Source: Isohypsibius dastychi (lineage: Eukaryota > Tardigrada > Eutardigrada > Parachela > Isohypsibiidae). Taken from it: a stretch of DNA of 15,678 nucleotides. This document shows, piece by piece, positions 1 through 7,281 of the stretch. The translations under genes were made by a program, and so were the position numbers. Within the stretch, counting starts at the first letter, position 1, and each line of letters starts with the position of its first letter. The stretch covers positions 1 to 15,678 of the forward strand of contig JAQIWT010000728.1 in the NCBI GenBank assembly GCA_034696485.1, read 5' to 3'. The notes under the pieces were generated by a model that did no database searches, had not been told where the DNA came from, and saw only the letters and a program-made list of their open reading frames with translations.

Positions 1-254
1 AAATGAAATTAGATTTGCTCCTGCTGTTTTTTCTTACAATTTGGAGGGAATCCGCTGATCCTTCCGGTTACGTGGATGGGGTCATCGGGAGAGTTCTGTG
101 TAATATTCAGAACACCTTCGACTCCAGCATTTCCTCGAAGGACTACTATCGCACGAACTGGTGCTTCGCTCGCAGATCCACCATCACTGCTCGGATAACC
201 AACGCATGATCCAGCGAGAGCTAGCAAAACCAAATATAGAAATCCGGCAGCCAT
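1..254 (-). CDS. Extracellular Cu/Zn superoxide dismutase, copy A (partial, exon 1 only)
   Basis: The exon reads from ATG at 254 down to 38 and is followed by a GTAAGA donor at 37-32; the rest of the gene lies beyond the window start. It encodes 72 residues plus one base (phase 1). Residues 1-19 are a hydrophobic signal peptide (MAAGFLYLVLLALAGSCVG), so the product should be secreted. Residues 33-69 match the first beta strands of Cu/Zn SOD (AIVVLRGNAGVEGVLNITQ, then GRISGF), the part just before the HGFHxH copper site, which would be in exon 2. N50-I-T is a glycosylation sequon. Exon length (217 nt), phase and spacing are identical to exon 1 of the complete SOD copy upstream, so this is a tandem paralogue. 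Metal ligands cannot be checked because they lie outside the window. The family converts superoxide to hydrogen peroxide and oxygen. A later exon of this copy could be missing or broken; that cannot be seen here. Confidence 0.85.
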
Positions 255-925
255 TTTTCAGTTTTTGGAATTTACTGGTCAACTCTGTCTACGTTTGCTG
301 ACTTACCATTCTTAAAGCTTTATCGTAGCCGGCTCACCGGAGCGATCGGTTCTTCATACGCAACAAAACCGGAATACAGTATACTTCCGTCTTAAGCGTA
401 AGGCAACTTTTATGGCAGGTGAAATACAACAATATGTTTCTAGCAAGCGCTTCTGTCGTCATCGAATCTGAACAAGCACTCTGTGCCCCAGAGTCACCAC
501 AGTCTTCCGTCAAACAGGTCAAAATTTTAGTCAGATTCTACCTCACATCAAGAAAACTGAAGATTTGTCAAATTTATCGGAAGAGCAGTGGGGGGACGAG
601 TTGTCAATTACGCTTATAGCGAAATTCCCCCCTATTTAGTAGAAGAGGTCTACAGTCTACACGTCAGAATTACGACACAATTTCCGGCTACGTTTAAAGC
701 AAGTTACAATTAAAGTGAAAGTGTACTGTATAGGAGTATAGTAGCTCAAAATCGTGAAGGTCGTTTCGGAAGCTGAAAGGTCAACAAACTTCAGTATTTG
801 TTTCATCTTTCACATATCTACGTGGAAGTGCATTCAACCGGTTTTTTTCACACATTGTTCCCGCAGGATGGGCCGTCATCATTAATCATGTCTCGCTAGA
901 ATTTAAAAAGCTAGTTTGTAGTAGA
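255..925. other. Intergenic gap between the two SOD copies
   Basis: I see no supported gene. The stretch must hold the 3' UTR of SOD copy B (stop at 926-928) and the 5' flank of copy A. No canonical minus-strand AATAAA was found just after the copy B stop. A minus-strand CCATAAAAG at 407-415 could be a TATA-like element for copy A, about 155 bp from its ATG; this is a guess. The short open frames here show no recognisable domain. Confidence 0.5.
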
Positions 926-1607
926 TCAGTTTTCAACAATTCCAATGACACCACAAGCTAATCTTGCACCGGCATTTCCGTTTTCCTTGCTAGCGGCATT
1001 GTTGCCTTTTCCAAGATCATCAGCTTTCTCGTGGATGACTGCCATTCTTCCGACAACTGAGAAAGGTCCAACCAGTTGGGCATAGGTATCGGTGAAGCTA
1101 ACATCGATGTTTCCATTCGCTGAAACAAAAGTTGATTGAAATCTATATAATTATAAAGAAAATAAAGAAAACGTACAATCTGAAATCAGGTTTCCTTCGT
1201 CACCAGCGTGGCGAACCTGGGCGGTTCGGTCACCATGGATCTGGGGTTTTTGGCCAGGGTTGAAATGAGAAAGAGCGCTAGTGCATCCGTTGCTCAAATC
1301 GCCGTTTTGATGGAAATGAAAACCGTGTTGGGCTGCGGAGAATTGCAGTTTAACGTTTACTAGGGTTGCATTTTATATGCTGATTCTTACTGCTGGCTGT
1401 GAGTCCCGATATGGTTCCCTTGATTTGCAATGGTTTACCAAGTCCACTTTGGGTCAAGTTCAAAAATCCTTTGACGTTCGAACTTCCGGAAAGTACAACA
1501 ACAGCATTAAAGGGTCCAAATGGGCCACTGGGCACTCTGCGGTGGCTTCGCATAGACATGGCACCAGTTGCCAAAAGGACAGTGGCGAGTAGAATATATC
1601 GCAGCAT
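926..1607 (-). CDS. Sod3: Extracellular Cu/Zn superoxide dismutase, copy B (complete, 3 exons)
   Basis: Three exons join in one frame: 1607-1391, 1332-1177 and 1119-926, with stop TGA at 928-926. The product is 188 residues. Introns are 58 and 57 bp, both GT-AG (GTAAGA..CCGCAG and GTACGT..TTTCAG), both phase 1. Residues 1-16 or so are a signal peptide, so the enzyme should be secreted. All catalytic residues of the family are present: copper ligands H78, H80, H95 and H154; zinc ligands H95, H105, H114 and D117; disulfide cysteines C89 and C180; and the active-site arginine R177 in [15 protein letters not shown]50-L-T is a likely glycosylation sequon. The zinc loop between H95 and H105 is two residues longer than in human SOD1. 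It should dismutate extracellular superoxide to hydrogen peroxide and oxygen. It lies directly upstream of copy A on the same strand. The symbol follows insect usage for secreted SOD; orthology was not tested. Confidence 0.95.
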
Positions 1608-2209
1608 TTTGGAGGTGAATTAGTTCGATGGGAACTGTAAAGGTCACGAACTTGAACAAGTAGCTAAATCCGCGAGCTGCTTGTCTTTATGTATCTCATG
1701 AACGGGGAGTTTTCCGTTTTGATGCTGAAATCCAGGCCCGATAACATTTGCTTTGATTTGAAATTCATCAGAATATAGATTTTTGTTGGTTTGGAAAACG
1801 GAGTATTATTGCAACAATGCAATCTCGGCATATGTGGACTTTTTGGATAACGTTTTGCTCGGTGTTTGTTTCGAAGTTGCCCGAAATTCACGCGATCTAC
1901 AAAGGTATAATTCTATAAACGAACGTCGAAGACTGTCTCTCGAATATAGTCATTTAATCCGTGAAACGAATTTGACCTTTCGAACAAGTATCGTTTGTGG
2001 TGTTTATGTAATTGCGGTGAAATACAGCGTATCTGATATGATGGCAACGTATCTTCAGACGGTTTCAGATTGCATTTTATCAGCGTAGTAGTCGGAATAA
2101 CAATACTTGATGTGAATTGCCAGCATTCACCAAAAATAGCCATTTCCAAAGAGCAGTTTCGTGCACAAAATGTACATTCCCAAAATAAAAGAAAACAAAT
2201 TGCAAAAAT
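1608..2209. other. Intergenic gap between SOD copy B and Delta
   Basis: No supported gene. It should contain the 5' flank of SOD copy B and the 3' UTR of Delta. A minus-strand ATTAAA at 1953-1958, about 250 bp after the Delta stop, is a possible polyadenylation signal. A minus-strand ACATAAAGAC at 1682-1691 is a weak TATA-like element for SOD copy B. A plus-strand 101-codon open frame (1783-2088) has no recognisable domain and is not called as a gene. Confidence 0.45.
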
Positions 2210-3331
2210 TTAACAATCCATCTCATATGGTTGTTGTCTAACATTTTCGGCTAATTCATATTCGGCGTAATAACTTGGCGGAGGGTCTGCTTTGCATGAT
2301 CCGACATATGATTTCCGGTTCGAACGATTCTGCTGGGAAGGCTCCATTACTACTTTCATATAAATTCCTCCATCGGAAGGCGAACGGTTTGCCGAAGCTG
2401 TTGGGTTATGAGGGTAGTTGTAATCTTCCACAGTCATATAATTGGAGTTATTTCTTTTTGGCAATACAGAATAATGCGGCTCGTCATTTCCTTCTGTCTG
2501 ATAACTTATCGTGGGCTTCCATTCTTGAGGAACTCGCGGCATGGTCACATGATAGCTCTTCTGGAAGTTGTTCATGTTGAAGTTCAACTCAGCAACAGGT
2601 GACTGTTTCCGTTCTTTGATCATCGGCCTTCGACGTCGGAACAAGCAGACCACCACCCCAGTGAGAATCATTCCAAAAACAAACAAGAACCCACATACTA
2701 TGCCGGCGATTTCCAACCATCCCAAACTTCCGGGAGCCGCCTGAATCCGTTGAGCTCTCATCGGTGCTTGGATAATTTCGTTGGATATATCGGTTGAATC
2801 ACATAGTTTTCCAACGAATCCCTGAGGACAATGGCAGACAAAGTCTCCTCCTCGCAGATCCTCACAACTGGCGCCATGTTGGCACGGACTATCAGCGCAC
2901 TTGTCGAAAACCGGCGTTTTGCACAAAGGTCCCTCGAAGCCGGGTGGACAACTGCAGGAGTAGCCGTATCTGCCGTAGCTGCAGGTGCCGCCGTTCTGGC
3001 AAGGCGTCAAGGTGCAGTCATCAGGAATGAGTTTAATGTGGCAGGTGGCACCACTGAATCCCGTTGGACATGTGCAGGAGAAACTGTTGGGAAGGTCAAC
3101 GCACGTTCCGCCGTTTTTGCAGGGGTTCAGTTGGCAGTCGTTGCGGTCAGTTTGGCAGTTCGCTCCTTCGTAACCCGGTTTACAGAGGCAAATATAACCT
3201 TTAGTGGAACTCGGTCGACAAATGGCGTCGTTTTGGCACGGGGAATCGGAGCAGGTGCGCTGTTTGAGCTCGCAAGTACGACCGGAATACCCGTCAGCAC
3301 ATTCGCAAGTGTAATTGCCAGTCTTTGGCAT
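2210..3331 (-). CDS. Delta: Delta exon 9: EGF 4-8, transmembrane helix, intracellular tail
   Basis: The final 1122-nt exon encodes residues 348-720. It holds the end of EGF 4, EGF 5 to 8 with all six cysteines each, a ~30-residue linker, the membrane helix ([20 protein letters not shown]) followed by the stop-transfer RRRR, and the complete tail. The tail contains NMNNFQ (compare the Asn-rich Mind-bomb-binding region of Delta tails, inference) and PPSY near the end. The acceptor is TTTTTCACGCAG. Confidence 0.97.
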   Translation of the reverse strand: MPKTGNYTCECADGYSGRTCELKQRTCSDSPCQNDAICRPSSTKGYICLCKPGYEGANCQTDRNDCQLNPCKNGGTCVDLPNSFSCTCPTGFSGATCHIKLIPDDCTLTPCQNGGTCSYGRYGYSCSCPPGFEGPLCKTPVFDKCADSPCQHGASCEDLRGGDFVCHCPQGFVGKLCDSTDISNEIIQAPMRAQRIQAAPGSLGWLEIAGIVCGFLFVFGMILTGVVVCLFRRRRPMIKERKQSPVAELNFNMNNFQKSYHVTMPRVPQEWKPTISYQTEGNDEPHYSVLPKRNNSNYMTVEDYNYPHNPTASANRSPSDGGIYMKVVMEPSQQNRSNRKSYVGSCKADPPPSYYAEYELAENVRQQPYEMDC

Positions 3332-6300
3332 CTGCGTGAAAAATATGATGTTAGAAATTGTTCGGTATTATATAGCAACCCTAATATAATAAAAAAACCA
3401 GATAATATTAGAACTAATTTTTTTTGTCTTTTAGCCTATGTTTGAATTTTGTCGTGAATTTTTCATCTAATTTTACCTTGCATTTTCCGCCATTCTGACA
3501 TGGAGACGATTCACACTGATCTTTTCGAATTTCACAGTTACGTCCAGTGAAGCCCTCTTTGCAACCGCCTAGAAAAAAAGCAGAAAGTTATTATAAGTTT
3601 ATTTGTTATTTCGATATCAACCATAGATCTTCGAAATGACTTACAAGTATAACTGCCTTGGCCGGTATTAGTGCACGTGCCGCCATTGTCGCATGGGCGA
3701 TGATGAGTGCAGTAATTAAGATCTGAAAAGAAAATAGACAGGATGAAATTAAATTTGCAACTGCCACAAAGTATTTAAAAGTGTCCGGACATCTTCAGAA
3801 TTAAGCTACAAGTGGACTGTATCGCCTGACTTGCTCTTCCCGGAAGTAATTACCTTGATCACAGAACATTCCACCCCATCCCTCCTCGCAATTACATTGC
3901 CAAGGCAGCTGACATGTCCCTTTCTGGCAGCCGGGATAACGAATGCATTCGGTGCAGTCCTTTCCTTGCCAACCTGAACGGCACCTGATAAAAGCAAATA
4001 ATTCATTAATATTTAATTTAATTATAAGGAAAGAATTTTGTACTCACTTGCACTCGTTGGGAACTGAACAATCCCCATTTTGCGGATGACAGCCTTTTGC
4101 GCATTGAGCTGCAAAATAAACTTTGTAATTTCCAGAAAAATAAAAAATTGTGCTTTTTTTACCTTTGTCACAGTAAGGTCCTGACCATCCCTCCAGACAA
4201 ACAATAGTTCCGTTGGATGTGCATGTGTAATGGCCAAAGCTGTCATCTCGCGGACGACATAAATCCGCACATCCGGCTCCATAATAATTCTCCTCACATC
4301 TGACGCGGTAAGAATAGATCAGTTTGCTGGAATTAGTGGCGAAAGTGCTTTCGGTCCAGTTGGTGCCGACAGGGAGGGTGCGGTGGGCAACAAGTTGGGA
4401 CATGAGTTGATTGTCTATAAAAATATCAAACGTTATTGTTCTGTTTGATTTATGATTTTCACAAGCTGAAAACTGCAGCATTTTGAACACGCAATATTCG
4501 TACCTATTTGGATGAGGTTGCTTTCGATGTCGTGGGTGGCGTCCGAGCGTAATGGTGACGGTTGATGCCAAGCTTCGATGACCATCGAGAAAGTTTCCTG
4601 CAAAAAAAGTTGTTAAATTCGTGAGAAGATTTACTGGTGCGTTTAAGATTTTAAAACGTCATACGACTTGAATATTGGCTCTAATGATGAAATTCATAGT
4701 ATTGGAATAGAAAATATGGAGTTAGTATAGAATAATTAAGTAATGTTTTAATAATTTTTATAGGGAATAAATTTTGGTTCCATTGTGGGTATAGAATAAT
4801 TAAGTAATGTTTTAATAATTTTTATAGGGAATAAATTTTGGTTCCATTGTGGGTATAGAATAATTAAGTAATGTTTTAATAATTTTTATAGGGAATAAAT
4901 TTTGGTTCCATTGTGGGTTGATCTGTTGACTTCTAAACTTGGAAACTTCGCCACTTTTGAATGATGATAATCCGTTTTTGACGTAAAACTGTTTGCTTTG
5001 ACCATCGAGAATTTTATTGATCATAGAATTAGAAAGTAGAATAAGCAGCCGGAACTTTGGTCAGTTGGCATTGATCGTAGCAACCCTCAAAAGCCATCCC
5101 GGTATTGTCATGAGAAAATTTACTGAAGCGTGTTCCGTACCGGTACGACTATAACCACCCATCAAAGAGACAAGAAGAATCACCGTAAAGTTAAATCAGG
5201 TTATCCCTGCTTGGTCAAACAAGCGCACCTTCTTTGTAATTGTTTTATGACGTTTCTTACCGGCCACGCAAATGTGAAGGGGAATGTAATCGTTGAGATT
5301 TCCTCCGGAAAATGTGTTACTCCACTTCCGGTGACGATGGGGGTTTCGAGCCGGCCGAATGTGCAGGGGGGATCCGGCGTCATGTTGGACTGATAGTGTT
5401 TCAAGCAAATGCGGAAAAACATGTTGCATGTTGTACAGAGGCCATTTTTGTCCTTGCAGCAGCTACCGGAACGGTCCACTGCTAGTTGATTGCTCTCAAA
5501 TCGTTCCAGTCGTAATTCAAAAACACCCGACGATTCCACCGCCTGTAATAAAAGTAAAGAAAAAAATATTAATTCCATGGCCCACCCGAGTGCAGCGCGA
5601 AAAAGCGTGGACATTTATTTGCTATTTTCCGAATCGATAATAATAGAAAGCGGTGGTTTTCATTGAATGGGGCTTGCGTTTCGGGTTTGGACGTGGGCAT
5701 TTATGATGGTGGCGATATATTTTCTTCGATCATATTACCAGCGACCATCTGCTGAATTAACCACCAGCCTGTTGAAGCAGCCTATATTCCAGCAGACGGA
5801 ATTAGTATGGCTGGACAAGGGAGAGCAACAATGGGACAGGTGTGGCCCCGTTCACCTTAGAAAACGGGCTCTCCTTGAGAAAACGACTCGTGCCGTCCTG
5901 CTGCGTTAAGGATGGGATCAAGGACACAAAAGACCCACGCGACCCGGAGCACGATCAAATTTCTTCCCCTTTCGCTTTCAGAAAAAATTATCTCTTCATT
6001 TCGAGTAGCTTCTAATGACTTTCCGCAAGCAACATCACTAGATGACCACCCCATTGTTTAACTATCAAAATCCAGCAAAAAATATATATTACAAATTTAT
6101 ATATTGTAATATATTAATAATACAATCAACTGATAATTTTTTTGTTGGCGCGAAAAATGTTTTATCAAAGAGTAAATAGAGTGCGAATGCATGGCCATAT
6201 GTCAGCACCTGTTATCGGGAAAGATACAAACGCGACAAGCGCAATGGTCATTGTGAATGATGGTCAATCAGAAGATTGGCCATTGATTATAATGTAACAT

Positions 6301-7281
6301 AACTAGCCCTTTTCTTGACGGGGAAGAATGGAGAGGAAACTGGAGTGAGAAGTTTAAAAGCGACGCCGAATTATAAAATGGCACTGCTGAATCAACAGAA
6401 ATCAATCGATTGATATCTCAGGGCCTCAAGTGCATCATATCACCACTGCTGCTGGACACTGGACACCTGCTGGCATATTTAAGAACCAGGATGATGGAGA
6501 TGCGCGAATTAATCAGAGTCATGGATAGAAATTAATCCGGCTCATTTTAAGTTGACAGTATCAATTCGAGTTTGGACTCTCTTCGAGTTTTAAAGACAAA
6601 TAACGTGCGCCAATAACACCAAACACCGATGCTTAACTGTTTGCATTGCAGGTAGAAACAAGCGACGCAGTTTGCTCATTCAACACATAAAAAATCCAAA
6701 TTGGCGCCCATTATAACTCAAGTTTATATTGACCCGATCGGCGGACAATTTGCTGACACATATTAAAATTTCAAAGCAGGTGAGCGTTCCTGAATTTCTT
6801 CCTAACGGTTAACCAAAACATGTAATTCTTAATCACAATGAAATCTCGGTTGAATGAATTAAACTTCTTGAAAGAAACACCTTTCCAGCTATTGTTAATC
6901 GCAGAAATTCGGACGTTAAGCTAGGCACGCGCCAAAACAAGACTCAACAACTCATAACTCATGGAGAATATGAATGCTGTTCGTGAAGATGACATGATCT
7001 TGGTGAATTTCACATCCTATCCTCTTCAAATTCAGGCTCAAAACAAACGGATCTTTTATAGTGGACATGACAAACTTGTCATAATTTACCAGTGCGAGTC
7101 AAGTGCGGACGTGCTTGTCGACCTTAGAGGCTTTGAAATTTCGAAAAGGTCATAACACGAAACTAGATCAATCCAAATTATCAACCATTAATTTCTTATA
7201 TTATTTGCCGCTTAAGAAAACTAGACTTACCAGAAATCCAACGGAACCGATGAATAAAACGGCGAAGATGAGCGATGACAT
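2210..7281 (-). CDS. Delta: Delta, DSL-family Notch ligand (complete, 9 exons, 720 aa)
   Basis: Delta ligands sit in the plasma membrane and activate Notch on adjacent cells. Exons are 7281-7231, 5542-5261, 4597-4504, 4414-4163, 4108-4048, 3984-3854, 3722-3645, 3568-3477 and 3331-2210 (stop TAA). All junctions are GT-AG and all phases match. Domains: signal peptide 1-17; MNNL 21-165 ([26 protein letters not shown]); DSL 182-224 with six cysteines and [13 protein letters not shown]; eight EGF repeats from C229 to C524, the junctions falling inside repeats and restoring their cysteines; transmembrane helix about 555-578 followed by RRRR; tail 579-720. Length and EGF number resemble vertebrate DLL1/DLL4; Drosophila Delta has nine repeats. 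EGF2 is followed by CDQDLNYC, a Delta hallmark, and there is no Serrate/Jagged-type cysteine-rich domain. The tail has PPSY at 698-701 and ends in EMDC, not the ATEV PDZ ligand of vertebrate DLL1. Regulation is suggested by E-box and CACGCG motifs in intron 1 and upstream. Confidence 0.97.
3477..3568 (-). CDS. Delta: Delta exon 8: end of EGF 3 and start of EGF 4
   Basis: This 92-nt exon encodes [12 protein letters not shown], closing EGF 3, then [13 protein letters not shown], opening EGF 4. It ends in phase 0 at GTAAAA. The next exon opens with an ATG codon that is internal (M348), not a start. Confidence 0.94.
3645..3722 (-). CDS. Delta: Delta exon 7: most of EGF repeat 3
   Basis: This 78-nt exon encodes [19 protein letters not shown] and on to SYT. 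The fifth EGF cysteine codon is split (T|GC) across the intron to exon 8, which is strong support for the joint. Confidence 0.94.
3854..3984 (-). CDS. Delta: Delta exon 6: end of EGF 1 and EGF repeat 2
   Basis: The exon is 131 nt. It finishes EGF 1 ([10 protein letters not shown]) and encodes EGF 2 ([12 protein letters not shown], then [12 protein letters not shown]). It ends within the conserved CDQDLNYC segment; a split Asp codon joins it to exon 7. Confidence 0.94.
4048..4108 (-). CDS. Delta: Delta exon 5: first part of EGF repeat 1
   Basis: This 61-nt exon encodes [19 protein letters not shown], the opening of EGF repeat 1. The repeat is completed by exon 6. The acceptor is TTTTGCAG and the donor GTGAGT, and the phase restores K247 across the junction. 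Confidence 0.93.
4163..4414 (-). CDS. Delta: Delta exon 4: end of MNNL and the DSL domain
   Basis: The exon is 252 nt and encodes residues 143-226. It carries the Notch-binding DSL module with cysteines at 182, 191, 195, 207, 215 and 224 and the signature [13 protein letters not shown] followed by [10 protein letters not shown]. The acceptor is TTTTATAG and the donor GTAAAA. Confidence 0.97.
4504..4597 (-). CDS. Delta: Delta exon 3: MNNL domain, C-terminal part
   Basis: The exon is 94 nt, entering in phase 0 and leaving after one base of a codon. It encodes [11 protein letters not shown], the highly conserved Delta segment following FxWP, then a variable stretch ending LIQI. The acceptor is TTTTTTGCAG and the donor GTACGA. 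Confidence 0.93.
4726..4917. repeat. Three perfect tandem copies of a 64-bp unit
   Basis: Units at 4726-4789, 4790-4853 and 4854-4917 are identical base for base. Each begins TATAGAATAATTAAG and ends TTCCATTGTGGG. They lie in intron 2 of Delta (4598-5260). Perfect identity suggests recent expansion or ongoing homogenisation; the true copy number may differ if the assembly collapsed the array. Confidence 0.98.
5261..5542 (-). CDS. Delta: Delta exon 2: MNNL (Notch ligand N-terminal) domain
   Basis: The exon is 282 nt, phase 0 at both ends, and encodes residues 18-111. The acceptor TTTTATTACAG follows a long pyrimidine-rich tract. The sequence runs from [15 protein letters not shown] through the paired cysteines [13 protein letters not shown] and [10 protein letters not shown] to FPFTFAWP, closely following the conserved order of Delta N-termini. 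The donor is GTAAGA at 5260. The same frame stays open upstream to an ATG at 5614, which allows an alternative start (see findings). Confidence 0.95.
5543..7230 (-). other. Delta: Delta intron 1 (1688 bp), possible regulatory intron
   Basis: The intron starts GTAAGTC at 7230 and ends TATTACAG at 5543. It is by far the longest intron of the gene. It contains CACCTG/CAGGTG E-boxes at 6206-6211, 6464-6469 and 6777-6782, a GGCACGCGCC Hairy/E(spl)-type site at 6924-6933, a 14-bp palindrome at 6401-6414 and an AT-rich inverted repeat (6084-6094 with 6104-6114). A plus-strand open frame at 5667-5909 has no recognisable domain. Enhancer function is inferred only. Confidence 0.6.
6924..6933. promoter_or_regulatory. 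Hairy/E(spl) class C site GGCACGCGCC in Delta intron 1
   Basis: The ten bases match the published Hairy-type consensus GGCACGCGMC exactly. Hairy/E(spl) repressors are induced by Notch, so a site in the ligand gene would fit negative feedback. Function is inferred from the motif and location. Confidence 0.4.
7231..7281 (-). CDS. Delta: Delta exon 1: signal peptide
   Basis: This 51-nt coding exon encodes [17 protein letters not shown], a typical signal peptide core, and ends at a strong GTAAGTC donor at 7230. Phase 0 matches exon 2, giving [15 protein letters not shown] at the junction, where other Delta proteins also pass from signal peptide to mature N-terminus. It is separated from exon 2 by 1688 bp. 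The ATG context is CAAAAATG. The assignment is an inference from splice sites, phase and sequence type; no transcript was available. Confidence 0.8.

Noticed and set aside
255-306. 5' UTR intron in SOD copy A using GTAAGTC at 306
   Set aside because: The only nearby acceptor would make an intron of about 40 bp, shorter than any other convincing intron here.
1783-2088. 101-codon plus-strand open frame between SOD and Delta
   Set aside because: No domain recognised; it overlaps the likely Delta 3' UTR and a minus-strand open frame.
3127-3331. Delta start at the ATG at 3331 (MPKTGNY...)
   Set aside because: This ATG follows directly on a CAG acceptor and lies inside EGF repeat 4; the upstream exons complete the repeat in frame, so it is internal Met348.
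2831-3445. 204-codon plus-strand open frame
   Set aside because: It is the antisense shadow of the Delta EGF exon; its alanine/valine-rich reading comes from the complement of cysteine-rich EGF codons.
4726-4917. CRISPR-like array
   Set aside because: The repeats are contiguous 64-bp tandem copies without spacers, within an intron of an animal gene.
5667-5909. Plus-strand 80-codon frame with hydrophobic start in Delta intron 1
   Set aside because: The [20 protein letters not shown] opening suggests a membrane helix, but there is no family match or gene context, and it lies antisense in an intron.
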